6,171 nt of DNA from an uncultured Clostridia bacterium (GTDB lineage Bacteria; Bacillota; Clostridia; Oscillospirales; Ruminococcaceae): contig CANDLP010000151.1 of the NCBI GenBank assembly GCA_947385505.1, positions 1-6,171 on the forward strand, read 5' to 3'. Of this stretch, positions 1 through 4,610 are shown piece after piece. The notes under the pieces are model-generated. The model was given only the letters and a program-made list of their open reading frames with translations. It did not search any database and was not told the DNA's origin. The position numbers and the translations under genes were made by a program. How positions within the stretch are numbered: position 1 is the first letter of the stretch; every line of letters begins with the position of its first letter.

Positions 1-288
1 ATCTCCGCCGTAGGCTCGGAGCCGCACTGCGCCGATAAAAACAGCGGTTTTGTGCGCGCCCTGCTCAAGGTATACAGCGACACAACGGGAAAAGAGGGAT
101 ACTGTAAGTCTATCGGCGGCGGAACTTATGTGCACGGAATCGACGGAGGCGTCGCGTTCGGCATGGAAATAGAGGGAGAGGATAATAACATTCACGGAGC
201 TGACGAATGGATCGGCTCGGATAATATGATAATGTCGGCGGAAATATTTGCTAAGGCAATAATTGAATACTGCGGAAAAGAAAAATAG
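1..288 (+). CDS. M20 family metallopeptidase, PepV/Sapep-like dipeptidase (C-terminal fragment, 5' end outside window)
   Basis: Frame 1 is open from the first base to the TAG at 286-288, giving 95 residues of a longer protein. An internal GTG at 52 is not the start, because the reading frame and the family similarity continue upstream of it. Family marks seen are GGGTY (115-129), followed by a VAFGMEIEGED stretch and then NNIHGADEW. The His in NNIHGADEW (codon 193-195) matches the conserved C-terminal metal-ligand His of PepV/Sapep-type dipeptidases. These cytoplasmic, metal-dependent enzymes cleave dipeptides and short peptides, completing peptide use for amino acids. The two-metal centre's other ligands and the lid domain lie in the missing N-terminal part. 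The next gene begins 1 nt after the stop, so the two are probably cotranscribed and translationally coupled. Family assignment is firm; the exact substrate is not known. Confidence 0.88.
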   Translation: MSAVGSEPHCADKNSGFVRALLKVYSDTTGKEGYCKSIGGGTYVHGIDGGVAFGMEIEGEDNNIHGADEWIGSDNMIMSAEIFAKAIIEYCGKEK

Positions 289-289
289 T

Positions 290-1003
290 ATGCAAATGAA
301 TAAAATTATAATAATTTTATGTATATTGGCAATGCTTACGATTCTTGTATCGTGCGAAAATTCGTCAAGCACGCTTGAAAGCGGTTTTGAAAACAGTATG
401 TTCCAAAATACGGAAAATAAAGATCCGATTATATCGGAAGAAACCGAACGGATTTTAAAATTACTGATCGGGTACGCTGATTTATATTGGGGTATGTTTC
501 CGCTTAACGATTTGCCCGATGAACTTGTGAACAAGTCACAATTTATTGACGTGGATTGTCAGGACGGTTATCAGAGATTTTATAAAGTTATAAGCGGAGA
601 TATTCAAAGTGAAACGCAGCTTACCGAAAAGCTTGACGTGCTGTTAACCGAAAAATTAAAAAAGAAATTCTTAGAGGATCCGGAAAGACCGTTTGTATTT
701 TCAGAAGGCGGCTTGTATATCAGAAGCCGAGGCGCAGGCGGTACGGGACTTGGTATGGACTGTCTTTTCCTTGATTCGATCGAATATCCTGATGAAAATA
801 AAATTATTATTACGGTTACATCATATGGCGATAAAAATAAATGGGAGCTTTCCGCGGACATAAGAGAAACCGCTTCCGCAACGCTTTTGAAAACGGCTGA
901 CGGACTTCGTATTGATGAGTGCGGTTCCGATATTTTAAATTATTTTTGGTTTTACCGTGAAATCTCTTACGAAAATTCTAAAATAATATTCGATGAACTT
1001 TGA
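290..1003 (+). CDS. Secreted lipoprotein of unknown function, layout resembling IseA-type endopeptidase inhibitors
   Basis: This encodes 237 residues. ATG 290 is preferred because GGAAAAG at 274-280 lies 9 nt upstream. ATG 296 is also possible. A TTG at 263 in the same frame is rejected since it would put extra residues before the signal peptide and overlap the previous gene. The N-terminus is a classic lipoprotein signal: MNK, a hydrophobic run of about 15 residues, then a lipobox LVSC with Cys22 as the lipidation site. A Ser/Asn-rich linker follows. The mature part has DLYWGMF (near 65-71 after the linker), a DGYQRFYKV segment, an acidic/basic helical region, and GGLYIRSRGAGG. A small N-terminal helix, a 'YYKV' strand, a helical pair and a 'G-LY' strand recall the IseA/YoeB cell-wall hydrolase inhibitor layout. 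This is pattern recall, not a demonstrated match. The protein probably sits on the outer face of the membrane. It may be read with the upstream dipeptidase gene. Confidence 0.8.
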   Translation: MQMNKIIIILCILAMLTILVSCENSSSTLESGFENSMFQNTENKDPIISEETERILKLLIGYADLYWGMFPLNDLPDELVNKSQFIDVDCQDGYQRFYKVISGDIQSETQLTEKLDVLLTEKLKKKFLEDPERPFVFSEGGLYIRSRGAGGTGLGMDCLFLDSIEYPDENKIIITVTSYGDKNKWELSADIRETASATLLKTADGLRIDECGSDILNYFWFYREISYENSKIIFDEL

Positions 1004-1032
1004 AATAATCCCTTTTATTGATGAGGTTACTG

Positions 1033-1038
1033 TATAAT
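1033..1038 (+). promoter_or_regulatory. Possible -10 box for the patatin-like gene
   Basis: TATAAT at 1033-1038 is a perfect -10 hexamer, preceded directly by TG at 1031-1032. It lies about 70 nt upstream of the ATG at 1111, inside the 107-nt gap after the lipoprotein gene. No acceptable -35 hexamer is found 16-18 nt upstream, where the sequence is CCTTTT-like. The site is therefore weak evidence for a separate promoter. No terminator separates the two genes, so readthrough from upstream is equally possible. Confidence 0.35.
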
Positions 1039-1110
1039 TTTTATGCTGCCTGCAATCGGTTTGTTTTACCTTTCGCGTTTTGCAGCACTGTGGAAAGGAA
1101 TGGTCAAAAA

Positions 1111-1956
1111 ATGAAAATCGGACTCGTGCTTGAGGGCGGAGCCAGCCGCACTTATTTTTCCTGCGGAGCAATGGACAGAATGCTGGAGCTTAAAATTTAC
1201 GCCGACTATGTTATAGGCGTATCTGCCGGAATTTCTTTCGGAGTAAGCTATTCCTCAAAACAGCTTGGCAGAAACCGCAGCATTATGACCGATTATCAGC
1301 ACAAAAAACAATATGCGGGTATAAGACACCTTCTTAACGGTAAAAACAAAAGCTACTATAACTTAAAATACGTTTTCGACGATATACCAAACAGACTTCT
1401 CCCTTTCGACTACGATACCTTTGACAAAAGAAAGGAAAACTGTATCGCGGTGGTCACAAATATTGAAAGCGGAAAGGCGGAATACATAGAGATTCCCGCG
1501 GACAGGGAATTTACGGCTTTGAGAGCAAGCTGCGCGCTGCCGCTTCTGTTTAAGCCTATTGAAATAAACGGCAATCTTTATATGGACGGCGGCGTTTCCG
1601 ACTCGCTTCCTTTTGAAAAAGCCTTATCCGACGGCTGCGACAAGGTAATAGTGCTTCTCACACGGCCGAGAGGGTACATAAAGGGCTATGAAAAAGCAAC
1701 TCCGCTGGTAAAGGCGGCTTATAAAAAATATCCCGAATTTCTGAAAAGCTTCCTGAACCGACCCGAAAGTTACAATAACAGCATAAAAAAACTGAATGAG
1801 CTTGAAAAAGAAGGAAAAGCCTTTGTGATAGCGCCAAAGGACGTTTTCGGTATCGGGAGAACGGAACGTGATCCTAAAAAATTAGGAAAACTTTACGATG
1901 AGGGATATAATGTATGTAAAACAATCGAAAAGGAGCTTATAGAATTTACAAAATAA
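1111..1956 (+). CDS. Patatin-like phospholipase / acyl hydrolase
   Basis: This encodes 281 residues. ATG 1111 gives MKIGLVLEGGASR, the usual start of bacterial patatins, with GGAAAGGA at 1092-1099 about 11 nt upstream. A longer reading from TTG 1018 adds 31 residues unlike the family and is rejected. The serine-aspartate dyad is complete: oxyanion-loop GGASR at 9-13, nucleophile elbow GVSAG at 36-40 (Ser38), and DGG at 159-161 (Asp159). RASCALPLLFKP (138-149) and GNLYMDGGVSDSLP (154-167) are typical of the YjjU-like bacterial branch. The C-terminal third (about 195-281) is basic and helical. The enzyme should hydrolyse acyl esters of membrane lipids or similar substrates. It has no signal peptide, so it probably acts in the cytoplasm or at the inner membrane face. 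Substrate and role are unknown. It converges with trxB across a long hairpin. Confidence 0.92.
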   Translation: MKIGLVLEGGASRTYFSCGAMDRMLELKIYADYVIGVSAGISFGVSYSSKQLGRNRSIMTDYQHKKQYAGIRHLLNGKNKSYYNLKYVFDDIPNRLLPFDYDTFDKRKENCIAVVTNIESGKAEYIEIPADREFTALRASCALPLLFKPIEINGNLYMDGGVSDSLPFEKALSDGCDKVIVLLTRPRGYIKGYEKATPLVKAAYKKYPEFLKSFLNRPESYNNSIKKLNELEKEGKAFVIAPKDVFGIGRTERDPKKLGKLYDEGYNVCKTIEKELIEFTK

Positions 1957-1962
1957 TGCTAT

Positions 1963-2025
1963 ATAACACTAATTCCACTTCAAAATATAGATTTTGTCTG
2001 TATTCTAAAGTGGAATTAGTGTTAT
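1963..2025. repeat. Long AT-rich inverted repeat (18-bp perfect arms) between convergent genes
   Basis: The left arm at 1963-1980 (ATAACACTAATTCCACTT) and the right arm at 2008-2025 are perfectly complementary over 18 bp. Inside the 27-nt loop a second stem can form, 1984-1990 with 1998-2004 (six Watson-Crick pairs and one G-U), after a symmetric 3x3 internal loop and with a 7-nt terminal loop. Only 5 of the 18 arm pairs are G-C; one arm contains no G and the other no C. The element starts 6 nt after the patatin stop and ends 20 nt before the trxB stop, which suits a shared transcription-end structure. However, neither side has a clean T-tract (TGGTAAG on the plus side, ATAGCATTATTTT on the minus side). 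It may instead be a dispersed palindromic repeat. Confidence 0.8.
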
Positions 2026-2045
2026 TGGTAAGAACACAAATAAAA

Positions 2046-2948
2046 TCATACCGAATACGTTCCCGCCACAGCTCCGTCCCCCACAGCGGTAGCTACTTGT
2101 CTTATTATCTTTGTTCGTACGTCCCCCGCCGCAAATACCCCTTCTACGTTCGTTTTTGTACTTTCATCTGCTTTGATATACCCGTCTTGATCCAATTCAA
2201 CCGCATTTCCCAAAAACTTTGTATTGGGCTTCCTTCCTATGGCTATAAACACTCCATCGCAGTCAATAATTTTTATTTCTCCGGTATTTGTATTTTTTAC
2301 CTTTGCGCCGACAACCTTAGTGTCCGAAATAAGCTCCGTTAAAACGCTGTCTCGTATGAATTCCACATTAATTGCCCGCACAAGAGGGTCATAATAATAT
2401 CTTTCCGCTCTCAGAGTGTTTCTCCTATGAACATGATATACCTTTGAAGCGATTTTCGAAAGATACAGCGCTTCCGAAACGGCCGAATTACCGCCCCCCA
2501 CAACTATTACCTTCTTGTCTTTATAAAAGATACCGTCACAGTGAGCGCAGTAGTGAACACCCTTTCCGATCAACTCAGTTTCATTGGGAAGCCCTAACCG
2601 TTTCGGATCGGCTCCTGTGGCTATAACCACGGATTTTGCGTAAAATTCGCCTGCTGTGGTATCCAATCTTTTTATTTTTTTGGTAAAATCAACTTTTATT
2701 ACCTCGGCCGGCTGCGTTCCGGCCCCGAATCGTTCCGCGCACTTTCTCATCTTCTCCCCCAAAAGAAAACCATCTATGCCCTCCTCAAATCCGGGGTAAT
2801 TGTCTATATCACCGGTAAGAGTCATTTGTCCTCCCGCCGAAATTTTTTCAATTACCAAAGTGTCCAGCTTTCCGCGCGAAGCATATAATGCCGCCCTATA
2901 TCCGGCGGGACCGCCTCCGATTATGATCTTGTCGTAAATATGCTCCAT
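2046..2948 (-). CDS. trxB: Thioredoxin reductase (NADPH-dependent flavoprotein)
   Basis: This encodes 300 residues, with the start at 2946-2948 and AAGGAG (plus-strand 2955-2960) 6 nt upstream. The domains are ordered as in low-molecular-weight thioredoxin reductases. FAD-binding GGGPAG is at 11-16 and GGQM at 39-42. ATG (110-112) closes the first FAD half. The redox-active CxxC is C134-A-H-C137 followed by DG. NADPH-binding GGGNSA is at 151-156, with HRR at 174-176 and R180 placed to hold the 2'-phosphate. GVFAAGDV is at 270-277 and RQVATAVGDGAVAG at 283-296. The HRRxxxR motif argues for NADPH rather than ferredoxin as donor. The enzyme is cytoplasmic and reduces thioredoxin for ribonucleotide reductase, peroxidases and protein disulfides; no thioredoxin gene is in view. 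The C-terminus stops after GTYSV, about 8-15 residues earlier than usual. It is monocistronic here. Confidence 0.95.
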   Translation of the reverse strand: MEHIYDKIIIGGGPAGYRAALYASRGKLDTLVIEKISAGGQMTLTGDIDNYPGFEEGIDGFLLGEKMRKCAERFGAGTQPAEVIKVDFTKKIKRLDTTAGEFYAKSVVIATGADPKRLGLPNETELIGKGVHYCAHCDGIFYKDKKVIVVGGGNSAVSEALYLSKIASKVYHVHRRNTLRAERYYYDPLVRAINVEFIRDSVLTELISDTKVVGAKVKNTNTGEIKIIDCDGVFIAIGRKPNTKFLGNAVELDQDGYIKADESTKTNVEGVFAAGDVRTKIIRQVATAVGDGAVAGTYSV

Positions 2949-2977
2949 CTTTTGCTCCTTTCCGTATTTGTAACAAT

Positions 2978-2983
2978 AGTATA
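2978..2983 (-). promoter_or_regulatory. Possible -10 box for trxB
   Basis: On the minus strand TATACT occurs about 30 nt upstream of the trxB start codon, in a very AT-rich stretch. No good -35 hexamer is seen at 16-18 nt spacing; the sequence there is ACGTAT-like. The box is plausible by position and sequence but not a convincing full promoter. It is nevertheless the best candidate between 2949 and 3060. Confidence 0.35.
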
Positions 2984-3097
2984 ACCTTTTTTTACTTTAA
3001 TACGTTGTTTTTTATTATTGCAAGCTTGGTAAAATTTTTAAACCTCTGAATAATCCATACTTTTTTGTTTGTTACATCTTATTTTTGTAAAAACTTG

Positions 3098-3242
3098 TCC
3101 ACATAAGATGGTGTGCAGATTTTCGAGCAGAATTTTTTGCAGTCAAGGAAGAAAAGCGCAGGAATGCTTGAGGTATTTAAAACTTTTATGACGCAAAGTT
3201 TGGAAAATTTTGCCTAAGGGACGTGCGTCAACCCTATGTGGA
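3098..3242. repeat. 145-bp element with terminal inverted repeats: candidate MITE-like repeat or structured RNA
   Basis: TCCACATA (3098-3105) and TATGTGGA (3235-3242) are perfectly complementary. Reading inward, the two ends match at 11 of 14 positions. Nested near the right end, TGACGCA (3189-3195) pairs with TGCGTCA (3224-3230) over 7 bp, and AAGC/GCTT flank a short loop near 3150-3165. All forward frames are broken by stops. The longest runs (for example QIFEQNFLQSRKKSAG) are not preceded by a ribosome binding site. A long-range closing stem plus an internal hairpin fits a structured RNA of either strand. Short terminal repeats without a gene also fit a non-autonomous mobile element. I see no clear target-site duplication. 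I recognise no Rfam family with confidence. Confidence 0.45.
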
Positions 3243-3269
3243 TATGTTCTAAAATGCTGTAAATGAAAT

Positions 3270-3306
3270 TTATGATACGATCATAATTCAACTTTAAGTT
3301 GAATTA
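3270..3306. promoter_or_regulatory. Two abutting palindromes, candidate operators
   Basis: The first dyad is TTATGAT-ACG-ATCATAA (3270-3286), with 7-bp perfect arms and a 3-nt centre. The second is TAATTCAACTT-T-AAGTTGAATTA (3284-3306), with 11-bp perfect arms around one base. They share three bases. The second ends 18 nt upstream of the -35 box at 3325. Short perfect dyads next to a regulator's promoter are typical operator sites. Candidate binders are the XRE protein encoded just downstream, or a MerR-type regulator, since AACTTTAAGTT recalls MerR-family operators. The identity of the binder is inference. Confidence 0.55.
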
Positions 3307-3324
3307 AGCTAAAAAAATCGGTTA

Positions 3325-3353
3325 TTGTTTTTTGTAATCGACCGTGCTATACT
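3325..3353 (+). promoter_or_regulatory. Sigma-A promoter of the XRE regulator gene
   Basis: TTGTTT (3325-3330) and TATACT (3348-3353) are separated by 17 nt, with an extended -10 TGC at 3345-3347. Transcription should start near 3360, giving a leader of roughly 46 nt before the ATG at 3406. It is the only convincing plus-strand promoter in the 2949-3405 gap. Confidence 0.75.
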
Positions 3354-3405
3354 GTAAATGAAATCGAACGCGCTCGGTTTATATTAACATAACGGAGGAA
3401 CACCT

Positions 3406-4467
3406 ATGACTATCGGCGAAAGAATAAAGGAACTGCGTCAAAAAAACGATTTGACGCAGGAAAAATTGGCGGATTATCTGTGCGTAACATATCAGGCGGT
3501 TTCAAAATGGGAGTGCGGACTCACAAGCCCCGATTTATCCCTCATTGCCCCTTTAACAAAGCTGTTTCACGTTACCGCCGACGAGCTTTTGGGGCTTGAC
3601 AATTCTGAAAACGCAAAACGCGCCGCAGAAATTGAAGCGGCATACGAGAAAACGTGGAAAACGGGCGATTTAGAGGAACGCTATAAAATTGCGGAAAAAG
3701 CCGTAGCGGAGTTTCCGGGCGATATGAAATATCTTGATTGGTTCGCGTGGGCGGAAGCGTTACGCTCTTTCGAATTTGAAGATGATAAAACTTATGCAGA
3801 CGAACAGGAAAAGGCGATAAAGCATTTCAGATGTGTTATTGAAAACTCCGTAGATGAAGAAATTAAAGCAAGCTCAATTCAAGGCATTGTACAGTATCTC
3901 GATTTTCGCGGGCGCTCTGATGAAGCAAGGAAATACGCCGAAAGCTATCCGGAAAATTATCCTGTGAGCAAAGATCAGGTGCTTTTAACCTGTCTGCACG
4001 GAGAAGAAGCGGAAGCTCTCCGTCAGAAAATGCTTGACAGAGCGCTGCTTAATTTGGTAAATGCGCTGCACGGCAACAGAAATATTTTTTCCTATGAAAC
4101 GGCGGAAAAAGTAATGAAGATTATGATACCCGATGAAAATTATCAATATTATCATGATCTGCTTTGGTATAATTTCTTGGACAAAGCGAGGCTTTTCGCC
4201 GCCGAAGGAGATGCGGAAAAAACCGTTGAAGCGCTGCATAAGGCATATTATCACTCTGCAGAATTTGATAGGGTTATTGACAGCGGTGTTATATGTTATA
4301 CAAGTCCGTTTTTTAATAAAGTCACATTCAACACATCGGAGCTATGCGGGACGGGCACGACAACATACGTTGAGAATTTTTTTGAAGCGTTGGATCGGAA
4401 TGCTTTTGACAATATTCGGGATAATGAGGTATTTGCGGCTTTTGTTGAAAAAATTAAGGGATTCTAA
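3406..4467 (+). CDS. XRE-family transcriptional regulator with long TPR-like C-terminal domain
   Basis: This encodes 353 residues. ATG 3406 has GGAGG (3394-3398) 7 nt upstream. An HTH_3/XRE domain fills residues about 4-62: IGERIKELRQKNDLTQEKLAD, then the recognition helix around TYQAVSKWECG (28-38), then SPDLSLIAPLTKLF and the closing ADELLG (58-63). After a short linker, residues about 70-353 are acidic and helical, with pairs of helices such as ERYKIAEKAVAEFPGDMKYL and WAEALRSFEF that resemble TPR units. The last part carries SPFFNKVTF and VENFFEAL. Proteins of this design are common in gut Clostridia. The tail probably senses a ligand, peptide or partner, but its signal is unknown. It is a cytoplasmic DNA-binding protein and may bind the palindromes upstream of its own promoter. 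No quorum-sensing peptide gene is visible next to it. The gene stands alone, ending before a strong terminator. Confidence 0.9.
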   Translation: MTIGERIKELRQKNDLTQEKLADYLCVTYQAVSKWECGLTSPDLSLIAPLTKLFHVTADELLGLDNSENAKRAAEIEAAYEKTWKTGDLEERYKIAEKAVAEFPGDMKYLDWFAWAEALRSFEFEDDKTYADEQEKAIKHFRCVIENSVDEEIKASSIQGIVQYLDFRGRSDEARKYAESYPENYPVSKDQVLLTCLHGEEAEALRQKMLDRALLNLVNALHGNRNIFSYETAEKVMKIMIPDENYQYYHDLLWYNFLDKARLFAAEGDAEKTVEALHKAYYHSAEFDRVIDSGVICYTSPFFNKVTFNTSELCGTGTTTYVENFFEALDRNAFDNIRDNEVFAAFVEKIKGF

Positions 4468-4478
4468 AAAACTTGTGA

Positions 4479-4553
4479 AAGTCAAAAACAAACAGTGTGC
4501 GCCGAATGGGTGATGTCCTTAACGGAGAAATCACGAAAGGCCGAATAGGATAG
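4479..4553 (+). pseudogene. Orphan reading-frame tail (possible gene remnant)
   Basis: Between a TGA at 4476-4478 and a TAG at 4551-4553 the frame is open for 24 codons and ends with the protein-like sequence RRMGDVLNGEITKGRIG. Possible starts are GTG 4497 and ATG 4506, but neither has a ribosome binding site. The stop sits 1 nt before the stem of a strong terminator, as for a normal gene end. The simplest reading is the 3' tail of a gene whose body was lost. The same DNA could instead form a weak hairpin (GTGAT 4511-4514 region with ATCAC 4530-4534). I cannot name a parent family, so this could be chance. Confidence 0.3.
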
Positions 4554-4554
4554 C

Positions 4555-4589
4555 AAAACCCGCGCATCAGTAAAGGTGCGCGGGTTTTT
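4555..4589 (+). terminator. Rho-independent terminator, probably bidirectional
   Basis: AAAACCCGCGCA (4555-4566) and TGCGCGGGTTTT (4577-4588) form a perfect 12-bp stem, 8 bp of it GC-rich, with a 10-nt loop. A run of five T ends the plus strand at 4585-4589, followed by ATTATATCATT. On the minus strand the stem is followed by only four T (complement of 4555-4558), enough for partial activity. It ends plus-strand transcription of the XRE regulator gene and lies 22 nt beyond the stop of the convergent minus-strand gene, so it can serve both. Confidence 0.92.
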
Positions 4590-4610
4590 ATTATATCATT
4601 GTTTATAGAT

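Larger units (their letters stand above)
3257..3364 (+). repeat. 13-nt exact direct repeat flanking the regulator's control region
   Basis: CTGTAAATGAAAT occurs at 3257-3269 and again at 3352-3364, 95 nt apart. The match extends to 15 of 16 positions if AT-G/A is included on the left. The second copy overlaps the last two bases of the -10 box and covers the expected transcription start. The first copy lies just before the two palindromes. The copies enclose the palindromes and the whole promoter, so they could be paired protein-binding sites or the mark of a small duplication or insertion. Confidence 0.6.

Noticed and set aside
604..861. Minus-strand reading frame of 85 codons inside the lipoprotein gene
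   Set aside because: It lies fully within a gene supported by a signal peptide and binding site on the other strand, and has no ribosome binding site or recognisable protein character.
1044..1087. TGCTGC (1044-1049) pairing with GCAGCA (1082-1087), and CTGCAA (1050-1055) with TTGCAG (1080-1085), as a leader switch before the patatin gene
   Set aside because: Both stems are only 6 bp with loops of 24 nt or more, there is no terminator-like alternative, and no known riboswitch core is present.
1018..1110. Longer N-terminus for the patatin-like protein from TTG 1018 or ATG 1021
   Set aside because: The added 31 residues are unlike the family, contain the likely ribosome binding site GGAAAGGA, and have no good binding site of their own. 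MKIGLVLEGG at 1111 is the standard family start.
1956..2626. Plus-strand frames opposite trxB (128 and 84 codons)
   Set aside because: They are antisense to a gene with all thioredoxin reductase motifs. The first also runs through the long hairpin. Their translations are Cys/Tyr/Ser-rich in the manner of antisense frames.
3119..3213. Short frame in the 145-bp element (reading QIFEQNFLQSRKKSAG onward) as a small protein
   Set aside because: It has no start codon with a ribosome binding site, and all three frames carry stops. Inverted repeats explain the segment better.
4133..4513. Plus-strand 126-codon frame overlapping the XRE regulator gene
   Set aside because: It is a shifted shadow of the regulator frame. 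Its basic, low-complexity translation has no domain, and no ribosome binding site precedes it.
4497..4553. Riboswitch-like 3' region before the terminator (GCCGAAT twice, small GTGAT/ATCAC hairpin)
   Set aside because: The segment does not match the lysine, SAM, cobalamin or other riboswitch cores I know, and no gene follows on the plus strand for a riboswitch to control.
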